A stretch of DNA of 64,000 nucleotides, taken from NCBI RefSeq assembly GCF_965227505.1, contig NZ_OZ245757.1, positions 2,542,001 through 2,606,000 of the forward strand. The letters run 5' to 3'. Under the pieces are notes generated by a model. That model had not been told where the DNA came from. It ran no database searches and was given only the letters and a program-made list of their open reading frames with translations. Within the stretch, counting starts at the first letter, position 1, and each line of letters starts with the position of its first letter. The DNA is from Pelagibius sp965227505. Lineage in GTDB: Bacteria > Pseudomonadota > Alphaproteobacteria > Kiloniellales > Kiloniellaceae. Of the stretch, positions 32,884-41,441 are shown one piece after another. The translations under genes were made by a program, and so were the position numbers.

Positions 32884-34620
32884 ATGATCGGACATCAAAT
32901 GCAGCCGAAAGGTCCGGCCCTCGCCGAGGCGCTGAGATCCTGCAGGGCCGCTTTCGGAGGGGTCGGCTTCGTCAGCCTGGTGATCAACGCGCTGATGCTG
33001 ACCGGGCCGCTGTTCATGCTGCAGATCTATGACCGGGTGCTGACCAGCCGGTCGGTGCCGACGCTCCTGGCCCTCGCCGGCATCGTGCTCGGACTCTATG
33101 CCTTCTTCGGGGTTCTGGAGGCCTTGCGCACCCGGATTCTGGGACGCATCGGCGCCGGCCTGGACACCCGCCTGTCCGGGGTCACCTTCGAACGCTCGGT
33201 CGCCCTGCCGTTGCTGGGGGGACGCCGCGCCGAGCGGCTGGAGCCGATGCGCGACCTGGATACGGTGCGCCAGTTTCTCTCCGGCTCCGGCCCTTCGGCC
33301 TTCTTCGACATGCCCTGGATGCCCCTCTATCTGGGCCTGGTGTTTCTCTTCCATCCCTTGCTGGGCTTCATTGCGACCGGCGGCGCGCTCGTCATGTGCG
33401 TGCTGATCGGCCTGAACGAGGTGCTGTCCAGAAAACCGATGGCGGAGGCCGCGGCCCAGTCGCTCCGAAGGAATGCGCTTGTCGAGGGCGCCAGGGCGAA
33501 TGCGGAAGCGGCCAGCGCGATGGGGATGGTCGCCGGCCTTCGGGCACGCTGGCTGGCCGAGAACGAGGCCTTCCTCGCCCTTCAGGGCAAGGCGGCCGAT
33601 CGCACCGCCGTTCTCGGCTCGATGATCAAGACATTCCGCTTCGTCCTGCAGTCGGCGATCCTGGGGTTCGGCGCCTATCTCGCCATCGGCGACGCCATCA
33701 CTCCGGGGATCATGATCGCAACTTCGATCATCACCTCGCGGGCCGTGGCGCCGATCGAACAGGCGGTGGGGCAATGGCGCGGCTTCCTCGGCGCACGCCA
33801 GGCGCTGGCCCGCCTGAAGCAGGTGCTGGGCAGCGCGCGGCAGGCGGAGCCGGAGGTCGAACTGCCCCTGCCGACGCAAAACGTGGAGGTGGCGGGCGCC
33901 TTTGTCACTGCGCCCGGCATGACCGCGCCGATTGTCCAGAACGTCAACTTTCAGCTGAAAGCCGGGGAGGCGCTGGGCATCATCGGATCGTCAGGCTCGG
34001 GCAAGTCGAGTCTGGGCCGCGCCCTGGTCGGTGTGTGGCCACTGGCAAAGGGCATCGTGCGTCTCGACGGCTCCGACCTGTACCACTGGGAGCCGGAGCG
34101 CCTGGGCCGGTCCATAGGCTATCTGCCGCAGGACGTTCAGCTCTTCGCCGGGACCGTGGCCGAGAACATCGCCCGCTTTCAGCCAGACTGGAAGACAGAG
34201 GACGTGATCAAGGCCGCCACCCTGGCCAACGCCCATGACCTGATCTCCCGCCTGCCGGAGGGCTACGACACCCAGGTGGGCGAGGACGGCGCCGTCCTCT
34301 CCGGCGGACAGCGCCAGCGCATCGCCCTCGCCCGCGCGCTCTACGGCGATCCCTTTCTGGTGGTCCTGGACGAGCCGAACTCGAACCTCGACGCCGAGGG
34401 CGAGGCGGCACTGACGGACGCGCTGCGCCGCATGCGCAAGGCCGGCTGCGCGGTCGTTGTCATCGCCCATCGCCCCAGCGCGATTGCCGCGGTGGATTCC
34501 CTGATGTGTCTCGCCGACGGGCAGGTCGGAGCCTATGGCCCGAAGGACGAGGTGCTGAAGACCGTGCTTGCGCGCAACGTGCGCGAGGGCGTCGGCCTTA
34601 AAGTCGTAAACGAGGGCTGA
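32884..34620 (+). CDS. type I secretion ABC transporter (PrtD-like permease/ATPase)
   Basis: The 578-aa protein has an N-terminal membrane domain of about five or six helices (GFVSLVINALMLTGPLFMLQIYDRVLTSRS is the PrtD/HlyB-type start). The ABC ATPase domain has Walker A GSSGSGKS at 368-375, signature LSGGQ at 472-476, Walker B LVVLDEPNSNLD and an H-loop IAHRPS. There is no C39 peptidase or CLD domain, typical of exporters of RTX proteins with an uncleaved C-terminal signal. It begins 18 bp after the giant gene and ends 1 nt before the membrane-fusion gene. The three form one operon, and the giant protein is its evident substrate. The outer-membrane TolC partner is not in the window. Confidence 0.94.
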   Translation: MIGHQMQPKGPALAEALRSCRAAFGGVGFVSLVINALMLTGPLFMLQIYDRVLTSRSVPTLLALAGIVLGLYAFFGVLEALRTRILGRIGAGLDTRLSGVTFERSVALPLLGGRRAERLEPMRDLDTVRQFLSGSGPSAFFDMPWMPLYLGLVFLFHPLLGFIATGGALVMCVLIGLNEVLSRKPMAEAAAQSLRRNALVEGARANAEAASAMGMVAGLRARWLAENEAFLALQGKAADRTAVLGSMIKTFRFVLQSAILGFGAYLAIGDAITPGIMIATSIITSRAVAPIEQAVGQWRGFLGARQALARLKQVLGSARQAEPEVELPLPTQNVEVAGAFVTAPGMTAPIVQNVNFQLKAGEALGIIGSSGSGKSSLGRALVGVWPLAKGIVRLDGSDLYHWEPERLGRSIGYLPQDVQLFAGTVAENIARFQPDWKTEDVIKAATLANAHDLISRLPEGYDTQVGEDGAVLSGGQRQRIALARALYGDPFLVVLDEPNSNLDAEGEAALTDALRRMRKAGCAVVVIAHRPSAIAAVDSLMCLADGQVGAYGPKDEVLKTVLARNVREGVGLKVVNEG

Positions 34621-34621
34621 G

Positions 34622-35920
34622 ATGGAACACGCGATATCACAGAGCCTGCGCCGGCACATGGCTGTCGCCTTGCTTGCCATTTCGCTGCTGGTCGGCGGGA
34701 TCATCGCCTCGGCGGTCTTCGTCGAAATCAACGGCGCGGTCATCGCCCCCGGGAGCGTGGTGGTCGAAACCAATGTGAAGCGGGTGCAGCATCTGGAAGG
34801 CGGCATTGTCCAGCAGATCCATGTGCGTGAGGGGCAAGCGGTGGAAGCCGGCGACCTGCTGGTCCGCCTCGACGATACGCTGACCCGCGCGGGTCTTGCC
34901 GTTGTCGTCGCCCGGCTTCAGGAACTGCAGGCCCAGGAGGCACGCCTCGGCGCCGAACGGGACGGCCGCCCGACGCTCACCGTGCCCGGCGCGCTGGCGG
35001 CCCATCAGGCGGACCCCAAGGTTGCCGCCGCTCTGGACGGACAGCGCAATCTTCTGGAGGCGCGGCTGGCCTCCCGCGAGGGGCGGAAGGCCCAGCTTGC
35101 AGAGCAGATCAAGCGCTTCGAGGAGCGGATCACCGGGTTGCGCACGCAACGCAACGCCAAGTCCACGGAGATTCAGCTCGTCGCGAAGGAGCTTGAGGAC
35201 CTCTCAGGCCTTCTCGAGAAGGGGCTTGTCCAGCAGTCCCGCATCACCGGGCTGCAGCGCGATATGGCGCGCCTCGAAGGGGAGCGCGGCGGCTTCGTCT
35301 CCGAGATGTCCCAGGCGGCGCAGGCGATCTCCGAACGCAGGATTCAGATCCTGCAGATCGACGAGGAGATGCGGGCGGAGGTGGTCGAGCAGCTGCAGGC
35401 CGTGCGCGCCGAAATCGCCCAGCTGACGGAAGAGAGAGTCGCGGCTGAGGAGCAGCTCAACCGGATCGACATCCGGGCACCGCGGACGGGCTTCGTCCAT
35501 CAGCTGAGCGTTCACACCGTCGGCGGCGTAGTGGCGCCGGGGGAGGACCTCATGCTGATCGTGCCGCATGAGGACGTGCTCCTGATCGAGGCCCAGGTCG
35601 CCCCGACCGACATCGACCAGCTGGCGCCCGCCCAGGCGGCCATGATCCGGCTTCCCGGCTTCGATCAGCGCACGACGCCGGAGCTGAGAGCGCAAATCCT
35701 CACGGTCTCCGCCGACCTGATGCAGGACCCGGTCACCGGAGAGTCCTACTACCGAGCGCGCCTTGCGCTGACGGAAGACGAGCTTGCGCGGCTGAACGGC
35801 AAGACCCTGCTGCCGGGCATGCCGGTGGAAGCCTTCGTGCACACCGGCTCCCGCACCATCCTGTCCTATCTGGTCAAGCCGCTGTCGGATCACATCACCC
35901 ATGCGTTCCGTGACGGCTGA
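34622..35920 (+). CDS. type I secretion membrane fusion protein, HlyD/PrtE family
   Basis: The 432-aa periplasmic adaptor has one N-terminal transmembrane helix (VALLAISLLVGGIIASAVFVEING). The lipoyl/biotinyl half-motif GSVVVETNVKRVQHLEGGIVQ follows, then a long alpha-helical coiled coil (~95-270) and the second half (IDIRAPRTGFVHQLSVHTVGGVVAPG). The C-terminal beta domain ends in the HlyD-family SYYRARLAL ... LPGMPVEAFVHTGSRTILSYLVKPL block. It links the inner-membrane ATPase to TolC to make a one-step channel. One nucleotide separates it from the ATPase stop, so the genes are co-translated. Confidence 0.94.
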   Translation: MEHAISQSLRRHMAVALLAISLLVGGIIASAVFVEINGAVIAPGSVVVETNVKRVQHLEGGIVQQIHVREGQAVEAGDLLVRLDDTLTRAGLAVVVARLQELQAQEARLGAERDGRPTLTVPGALAAHQADPKVAAALDGQRNLLEARLASREGRKAQLAEQIKRFEERITGLRTQRNAKSTEIQLVAKELEDLSGLLEKGLVQQSRITGLQRDMARLEGERGGFVSEMSQAAQAISERRIQILQIDEEMRAEVVEQLQAVRAEIAQLTEERVAAEEQLNRIDIRAPRTGFVHQLSVHTVGGVVAPGEDLMLIVPHEDVLLIEAQVAPTDIDQLAPAQAAMIRLPGFDQRTTPELRAQILTVSADLMQDPVTGESYYRARLALTEDELARLNGKTLLPGMPVEAFVHTGSRTILSYLVKPLSDHITHAFRDG

Positions 35921-35948
35921 GGCGGGTGCAGCGCAGGCAGCGCGCGCA

Positions 35949-36428
35949 TCAGGCGCGCCGAACGAGCTCGATCTCTCCATCGAGCCGGCGCCCCGTCGGA
36001 TGGAAGCCGAGCCTCTCGTAAAACGGCAGGGCATTGCCGGCTTCCTGGTCCATCGTCGTCAAGGAAACGCCCTGCAGGCCGACGAGGCGCGCATAGTTGC
36101 ATGCGAAGTGAATCGCCTGGGTTCCATAACCGCGTCCCTGCTGCGTCCGGTCGACCATGACACGCCAGACGAAAAGACAATCGCTCTGAAAGTGTTCGCG
36201 GTCCTCCGTGTCCTCGACCAGCCGGGGATCGACCAGGGATATCAACTCGACCGCTCGTCCGCCGGCGAACAGCCCGAAGCTCAAGGTCTCTTCGAGAAAC
36301 GCGACCTGGGTGATCCACTCGGGATTCGGGGCGATCAGGTGTCATTCCGTGTCGCGGACCTTCAGTGCCTGAAGGTCGTCGACGGTGACGCAGCAAAGCC
36401 GCAGAAAAGCCAGGGAAGTGTCTTGCAT
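35949..36428 (-). pseudogene. GNAT acetyltransferase interrupted by an in-frame TGA
   Basis: One minus-strand frame from the ATG at 36428 to the stop at 35949 reads as a complete ~159-residue GNAT protein, except for a TGA at 36344-36342. Before it is MQDTSLAFLRLCCVTVDDLQALKVRDTE; after it HLIAPNPEWITQVAFLEE, then VWRVMVDRTQQGRGYGTQAIHFACNYA (the acetyl-CoA loop Q-x-x-G-x-G) and NALPFYERLGF. The frame is unchanged across the stop, so this is a single nonsense change in a position where relatives have a residue just before the (F/H)(V/L)APN motif. Either it is a recent pseudogene, or a shortened product is made from an internal ATG at 36284, which would lack the first strand and helix. The ATG at 36428 has no strong ribosome site. 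Confidence 0.75.
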
Positions 36429-36681
36429 GAGCGTTCTCTGTCTATCTCCGTGCCACCCGGAGCGCGCGGAAGCGGGAGGTCGAGACCGATCTTCGAACCG
36501 GCCGGGAAGCTGCCGGGGTCGCGCGCCCGCTCCATCGGCACAGCGGTGGTTAGCGGCGGTTATCTGCGGCAGCCGGGCGACTGCGAGAAGCAAAGTCGCG
36601 CTCGCGGGATTGTCGGTGCAGGCAGGCTGCTGTGAACCCGTCTCTACGGCGACGAGCCAAGCGTTAAAGACTGGTGCACCA

Positions 36682-37581
36682 TCAACTTTTAAAAGCGTTT
36701 TCTCGGTGCCATTCGAGGAAACGCGGATCGGGCCAATCCTTTGCGCGAATTGGTGGTGTCGCGCGGCCGCTTTTGTTGATGAAGGATCGCACACTGTCGA
36801 TGTCATTAATCTGTCTGGAAATCAGTATCTCAAGATCGTCCGATAAACTGACCAGACCTCGGTCAAACATCCAATGCGCCGTGCCCGACAACGCAATGCC
36901 GTTGTGAACACTATCCGGACCGTCATGTTCCACTGGCTTGATGTGGGCGGCATTGACCTCAGCACGCCCACCTCCGTTGATGAATTTCAGCCCAGTAAAC
37001 GCACATCGCTCATCGTAGGCGCGAAGGACAACACTCCGAAAAGCCCGATCCCGCACCGGGCGGCTAACCAAGTGCTGGAGCCGCTGCCGTTCTGGCTCAA
37101 TAACAAAAGCAGATCTGTCTTCCTCGAAGCCCTCGGTTGAACCGACGGCTCCCCGACGAGGCAGCACCGGATCGGTCTGACCTAGTCCTCTCTGGAGGAT
37201 GCGCAAAAAGTCCGCAGGCGATATTGGCCTGACTGCGGCTTGGGCGCGGCCGGACAGTTTACCCTGCTCATTGAGGAGACCACGCTCGATGGGGCCATCC
37301 TCGTCATTGAACGGAACCGGGTTTGCGAAGTCGAGATAGCTTCCGGACTCAATCAAAGCCAAGAAACGTCCGGGCTCCGCATTGTCCGGTATTATCTTCT
37401 CGACGCGTGCAAGTGCGAAGTATCCACGGGTCTCCCGCACCTTCTTTGGTTCCAGATACACGACCCAGTCGCCAACGGAGGTTCTCGCCCGATCGAGATA
37501 CTGTTTCGGAAACTGGTATCGCTCGGATGGGCTATCGTCATAGATCGAATCGGGACGCAGCATGAAAACGCAATAACCCAT
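36682..37581 (-). CDS. HNH endonuclease with N-terminal PUA/EVE-like domain
   Basis: The 299-aa protein has a C-terminal HNH nuclease domain: RAYDERCAFTGL, the first His in NAAHIKPVEHDGPD (His213), then VHNGIALSGTAHWMFDRGLVSL with the Asn and second His. The N-terminal ~130 residues (FPKQYLDRARTSVGDWVVYLEP ... GYFALARVEKIIPD) look like a small beta-barrel reader of the EVE/PUA kind. That pairing would suit a modification-dependent restriction nuclease, but this is inference. The ATG at 37581 follows GAAGG with 7-nt spacing. The gene is clearly AT-richer than the flanks and sits between a GNAT pseudogene and a tRNA gene, consistent with acquisition by transfer. No methyltransferase is adjacent. 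Confidence 0.75.
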   Translation of the reverse strand: MGYCVFMLRPDSIYDDSPSERYQFPKQYLDRARTSVGDWVVYLEPKKVRETRGYFALARVEKIIPDNAEPGRFLALIESGSYLDFANPVPFNDEDGPIERGLLNEQGKLSGRAQAAVRPISPADFLRILQRGLGQTDPVLPRRGAVGSTEGFEEDRSAFVIEPERQRLQHLVSRPVRDRAFRSVVLRAYDERCAFTGLKFINGGGRAEVNAAHIKPVEHDGPDSVHNGIALSGTAHWMFDRGLVSLSDDLEILISRQINDIDSVRSFINKSGRATPPIRAKDWPDPRFLEWHRENAFKS

Positions 37582-37763
37582 GCAATAACCTTCACCCGCT
37601 CCTCGTTCCCACTCAGAGGCGCCCTAGCCTATGTTGTAGTCTATGTTTGTTGTGATGACACTCGGGGGTCCACGCGAAAACAGTCCTCGATGGCCACATA
37701 CCTAATCGAAAACACGCACGGCAAACCAGTGAAGCCGGCTGCCCAGGGGAAGTCTTTGGAGAA

Positions 37764-37853
37764 TGGCGGAGGGAGAGGGATTCGAACCCTCGGTACGCTT
37801 GCGCGCACAACGGTTTTCGAGACCGCCCCGTTCAACCACTCCGGCACCCCTCC
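37764..37853 (-). tRNA. tRNA-Ser (anticodon CGA)
   Basis: The minus strand from 37853 to 37764 folds as a 90-nt class II tRNA. The acceptor stem starts GGAGGGG and ends CCCTCC-G-CCA with CCA encoded. The anticodon stem GCGGT/ACCGT encloses CTCGAAA, giving anticodon CGA (codon UCG, Ser). A long variable arm (TGTGCGCGCAAGCGTA) follows, then the T-arm GAGGGTTCGAATCCCTC. It stands alone. Confidence 0.95.
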
Positions 37854-38105
37854 GCAAGGGACGCGGCAGACCGGAAACGACAGGAGCCCGGGCCGCCGCG
37901 AACGGCGGGCCTTTACTAGCCCAAGCGCCGCGCCGCTTGCAAGCACGGGCTTCGCCGGCCTCCCAGAGCCTCCCAAGTACCCCGGCTTCCGCCTGGGTTG
38001 AACCTCCGGCCCCGAATTTCCCAGCATGGCGTTCCCCGGTGTTGCTATAGTCGCCCCAACCTGGAGAGACCCGACCCGGAACGATCCGCCGAAGGCACCG
38101 CAGCC

Positions 38106-39146
38106 ATGACCCCATCCCCAAGGCCCGAACCGGCCGGCAGCACCGCTCTGCCGCCCATTCCGCTGCGCAGGGTCGGCGGCATGGCGGGCCTGCTCGAGGC
38201 CGAGCGCGGCCGCCTGAATGCGCTGATCGCCGCGGCGGAGCGCAGCTATCCGCAGGCCGTGATCGCACTGGGCGACCGGCTCTCCCGCCGCTGGCTGGAG
38301 CGCAGCGGCAACCCCTACCTGGAGGAGGTGGAGATGGTCGACCGGGCGCTCGGGCGGCCCGGCGCCTATTTCCTGAACCTCTCCTACGAGTGGGCCTGCA
38401 CCTGCAGCGTCGGCCCCACCGCCGACGGCCGCGCCAGCCGCCTGACCCGGGTGCTGGACTGGCCCTTCGACGGCCTTGGGGCCCAGGTCCTCGCGGCCCG
38501 GCAGAGCGGTCCGGCCGGGGAGTGGATCAACCTCACCTGGCCCGGCTTCACCGGCTCGATCCAGGGCATGGCGCCGGGGCGCTTCGCCGCCGCCTTCAAC
38601 CAGGCCCCCATGCGCCGGCGCAGCCCTTCGCGGATCATCGACTGGGGGCTCGACCGCATCGGTCTCTGGCGCCGCCGCGCCCTGCCGCCCGGCCACCTGC
38701 TGCGCCAGGTCTTCGAGCGCGCGCGCAGCTTCGCCGACGCCAAGCAGGAGCTGATCCAGAGCCCGTTGGCGATGCCGGCGATCTTCTCCCTCGTCGGGCC
38801 GGGCCCGGATGAGCAGGTGGTGATCGAACGCATCGAGCACCACGCCGTCGTTCATGAGGGCCCGCAGGTGGCCGCAAACCACTGGCTCGGCCCCCTGCCC
38901 CGGGCCCGCCCGCGCGGCGTCGATTCCGAAGGGCGGGGCCGGCTGATGCGGGCCGAGGCCGCCGAGGCCGGTGCCGATCTGGCCTGGTTGAAACCCCCGG
39001 TGCTGAATGAGACCACCCGCCTGGCGCTCTACGCCGAGCCCGCCAGCGGCCGCCTCGTGGCCCAGGGTTTCGAGGCCGCCGAAGACGGTTCAGCCGCCGC
39101 GGCCACGGCAGTGACGGAGCTCTCGGCCGCCAAGGCGGAGCCGTGA
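38106..39146 (+). CDS. acid ceramidase/NAAA-like N-terminal-nucleophile amidohydrolase
   Basis: The 346-aa protein contains YEWACTCSVGP and then TRVLDWPFDGLG. These line up with the ACTSIV nucleophile and GRNLD(Y/W) motifs of acid ceramidase and N-acylethanolamine acid amidase (linear amide C-N hydrolases). Cys98 is the expected nucleophile exposed by self-cleavage. No signal peptide is evident, so it is probably cytoplasmic. Likely activity is hydrolysis of a fatty-acyl amide; the substrate is unknown. The start at 38106 is the first plausible ATG; the frame is open further upstream but without homologous-looking sequence. Its stop overlaps the GTG of the next hydrolase gene by four bases (GTGA), so the two are coupled. 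Confidence 0.75.
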   Translation: MTPSPRPEPAGSTALPPIPLRRVGGMAGLLEAERGRLNALIAAAERSYPQAVIALGDRLSRRWLERSGNPYLEEVEMVDRALGRPGAYFLNLSYEWACTCSVGPTADGRASRLTRVLDWPFDGLGAQVLAARQSGPAGEWINLTWPGFTGSIQGMAPGRFAAAFNQAPMRRRSPSRIIDWGLDRIGLWRRRALPPGHLLRQVFERARSFADAKQELIQSPLAMPAIFSLVGPGPDEQVVIERIEHHAVVHEGPQVAANHWLGPLPRARPRGVDSEGRGRLMRAEAAEAGADLAWLKPPVLNETTRLALYAEPASGRLVAQGFEAAEDGSAAAATAVTELSAAKAEP

Positions 39147-40738
39147 CCCGAGGCAGGGCCGTGCTGGCCCTTGCCCTGCTCGGCATCCTGGCCTTCGCCG
39201 GATACCGCGGCTGGCAGGCCTGGGAACTGACCCAGCCCGGCTTCCATGCGCGGGACTGCTGGTTTCCCACCGGTATCACCGGGGGAGCCCGCTGCGGCTT
39301 CCTGGTGGTCAAGGAAAACCGCAGCGACCCGGAGAGCCGTACGATCCGCCTGCCGGTGGTGGTTTTCGAAGCGCAAAGCCACGTCCCTCGGAAGGAGCCG
39401 ATCCTCTACCTGACCGGCGGCCCCGGCGCCTCCGCCTACCTGGCGGAGCGGCACCAGATCCAAGGCTGGTGGCAGGAGCGCCGCCTCTTTCCTCAGGGCC
39501 ACGATCTGATTGTCATGGGCCAGCGCGGCACCGGTCTCGAGGAGCCGGACTTCGGCTGCGATGCGTTCGGGACACCGGAGGTCGGGCTCCTGGCATACAA
39601 CCTGGGCACGCCACCCCCGGACATTCACGCCCTCACCATCAAAGCCGTGACGGACTGCGCGGCGCAACTCACCGAGGATGGCGTCGACCTGACCGCCTAC
39701 AACAGCCGCGAGAGCGCCGCCGATGTCGCCGAGCTGCGCGAGGCGCTCGGCATCGAAGAGTGGACGCTCTACGGCATCTCCTACGGAACCCGCCTGGCGC
39801 TCAGTACGCTGCGCTACCACCCCGAAGGCGTGCGCGCCGTGGTGCTGGACTCGGTGTTCCCGCCTGAGAGCACCCAGACCGTCGACCTCGCCAAGCACTT
39901 CGACGCGGCATTGCAGCGCGTGTTCGACGACTGCGCCGCAACGCCGGCCTGCCGGGAACGCTACGGCGACCTGCGCACGGCCTACGCGGCGGCCGGGGCC
40001 TGGCTGGAGGCAAGTCCGCCGAGCTACACCCTTCGGGAGATCTTCGGCCCCGTCGAAGCGGAGTTCGCGGTGGGGACACGGCGCTACCGCTACAGGCCCG
40101 ATGACGACGCGGACTGGATCGATCAGGCGATCCTCTTCGACAAGCCGACGCTGGACGAACTGCTCTTCGATGCCCTCTACAGCTCCGATGCGCGCCTCGG
40201 CATTCCACGCCTGCTGCAGCAGACTGCGCAGAGAGGCACCACCGTCCTGCGGGAGCGGTTTCGCGACTACCTGCTCTACACCATCTCCTACAGCGTACAC
40301 GCGGCCGTCTACCTCTCCCACGTCTGCCACGACGAGGCGCCTTTCGAATCGCCCGAGCAGATCGCCGCCGCCGTGGCCGCGGCCGGATCCCAGGGTCACC
40401 TGATCGACCGGGCCTGGACCAGCTACCTCTGCGACCACTGGCCGGCCGGGGAGGCCGACCCGATCGAAAACACACCGGTCGCCAGCGCGGTGCCGGCCCT
40501 GCTGCTGGCCGGGGAACGCGACCCCATTACGCCGCCGGCCCTGGCGCAGTCGGCCGCCGCCCATCTCACCAACGGCCGGGCCTATGCCCTGGCGGGCGTC
40601 AGCCACGGGGTCCTCTATGAAAGCCTTTGTGCCCAACTGCTGCTGGCCCGGTTTCTGGAGACCCTGAGACCGCCGTCGCGAAGCCATTGTTCGGCAAGCG
40701 ATTTCGTCGATCTCCCGAGGCGCCGCGAGGGGCCATGA
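39143..40738 (+). CDS. alpha/beta hydrolase, S33 proline-iminopeptidase/tripeptidyl-peptidase-like
   Basis: The 531-aa protein has an N-terminal membrane anchor or signal (AVLALALLGILAFAGYRGW). The alpha/beta-hydrolase core follows: the oxyanion segment LYLTGGPGASAY, nucleophile elbow GISYGTRLAL, acid region LLLAGERDPITPP and a C-terminal GVSHGV histidine. The large insert before the acid and the cysteines fit the TAP-like S33 peptidase group, which releases N-terminal peptides or acyl groups. It is predicted to act in the periplasm. GTG start, overlapping the previous gene by 4 nt. The pairing with an acyl-amide hydrolase suggests joint breakdown of a lipo- or acyl-peptide, which is inference. 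Confidence 0.82.
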   Translation: MTRGRAVLALALLGILAFAGYRGWQAWELTQPGFHARDCWFPTGITGGARCGFLVVKENRSDPESRTIRLPVVVFEAQSHVPRKEPILYLTGGPGASAYLAERHQIQGWWQERRLFPQGHDLIVMGQRGTGLEEPDFGCDAFGTPEVGLLAYNLGTPPPDIHALTIKAVTDCAAQLTEDGVDLTAYNSRESAADVAELREALGIEEWTLYGISYGTRLALSTLRYHPEGVRAVVLDSVFPPESTQTVDLAKHFDAALQRVFDDCAATPACRERYGDLRTAYAAAGAWLEASPPSYTLREIFGPVEAEFAVGTRRYRYRPDDDADWIDQAILFDKPTLDELLFDALYSSDARLGIPRLLQQTAQRGTTVLRERFRDYLLYTISYSVHAAVYLSHVCHDEAPFESPEQIAAAVAAAGSQGHLIDRAWTSYLCDHWPAGEADPIENTPVASAVPALLLAGERDPITPPALAQSAAAHLTNGRAYALAGVSHGVLYESLCAQLLLARFLETLRPPSRSHCSASDFVDLPRRREGP

Positions 40739-40779
40739 GAGCTATGGGAAAGACACCGGAAAACCGCCGAAAAGGGCGT

Positions 40780-40807
40780 TGACAGCCCGGGCGGCGGAGC
40801 TATAGTG
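40780..40807 (+). promoter_or_regulatory. strong sigma70-type promoter for rplU-rpmA
   Basis: TTGACA (40780-40785) is separated by 16 bp from TATAGT (40802-40807), a near-consensus pair. It lies about 115 nt upstream of the rplU start, leaving a leader of ~110 nt, where ribosomal-protein autogenous control could act. Confidence 0.75.
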
Positions 40808-40922
40808 CGCGACCGTTAACCGCGGCCCTCTGGACCGCGGCGTTTTATGTTGACGGCCCCGGAAAACCGCGCAATTTCGCGCCTGCCGGGACGGTCCAGC
40901 CGAAGATGGGCGAGCCAGCGCA

Positions 40923-41438
40923 ATGTTTGCAGTGATCAAGACCGGCGGCAAGCAGTACAAAGTCGCCAAGGACGACGTGATCGTCATCGAAAAGCTCGAG
41001 GGCGAGGCCGGTGCGGCCGTGTCCTTCGACTCCGTGCTTATGGTCGGCGAGGGCGCCGAGACCAAGGCCGGCGCGCCCTTCGTGGAAGGTGCCAGCGTAG
41101 CCGCCGAAGTCGTCGAGCAGACCCGTGGCGACAAGGTGCTGATCTTCAAGAAGAAGCGCCGCAAGAACCATCGCCGCCTGAACGGCCACCGCCAGGACCT
41201 GACGGTGGTGCGCATCACCGACATTCTGACCGACGGCAAGAAGGCGGCGGCCAAGGCCAAGAAGGCGGCCCCTAAGACCGAGGAAGCGCCCAAGGCGGAC
41301 GAGGACGCACCCGCCAAGGAAGCGCCGGCAAAGAAGGCGACCGCAAAAAGGGCGACCGCCAAGAAGGCCGCGACGAAAAAGACCGCCACCAAGAAGACCG
41401 CCGCCAAGAAAACTGCGGCGAAGAAGAAGGAAGACTAA
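40923..41438 (+). CDS. rplU: 50S ribosomal protein L21 with lysine/alanine-rich C-terminal tail
   Basis: Residues 1 to ~103 are a standard L21 (MFAVIKTGGKQYKVAKDDVI ... FKKKRRKNHRRLNGHRQDLT ... VVRITDI). L21 binds 23S rRNA in the large subunit. The protein continues to 171 residues with a low-complexity tail: an acidic/Ala/Pro stretch (PKTEEAPKADEDAPAKEAPA), then repeated K-K-T-A/A-K-K-A units like histone H1 tails. Normal L21 is ~100-110 aa. The tail is in frame, GC-rich and ends 3 nt before rpmA, so it is a genuine extension. It may bind nucleic acid or be processed. Confidence 0.95.
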   Translation: MFAVIKTGGKQYKVAKDDVIVIEKLEGEAGAAVSFDSVLMVGEGAETKAGAPFVEGASVAAEVVEQTRGDKVLIFKKKRRKNHRRLNGHRQDLTVVRITDILTDGKKAAAKAKKAAPKTEEAPKADEDAPAKEAPAKKATAKRATAKKAATKKTATKKTAAKKTAAKKKED

Positions 41439-41441
41439 GCC

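Noticed and set aside
31168..33879. 903-codon minus-strand open frame crossing the end of the giant gene and the secretion ATPase gene
   Set aside because: It spans two real genes on the other strand and has no protein features.
36342..36344. TGA in the GNAT gene as a selenocysteine codon
   Set aside because: No SECIS-like element is evident, the position is not a known catalytic Cys/Sec site, and GNAT enzymes do not use selenocysteine there.
36682..37853. tRNA-Ser as an integration site for an HNH-carrying island
   Set aside because: No integrase and no second copy of the tRNA 3' end could be found nearby.
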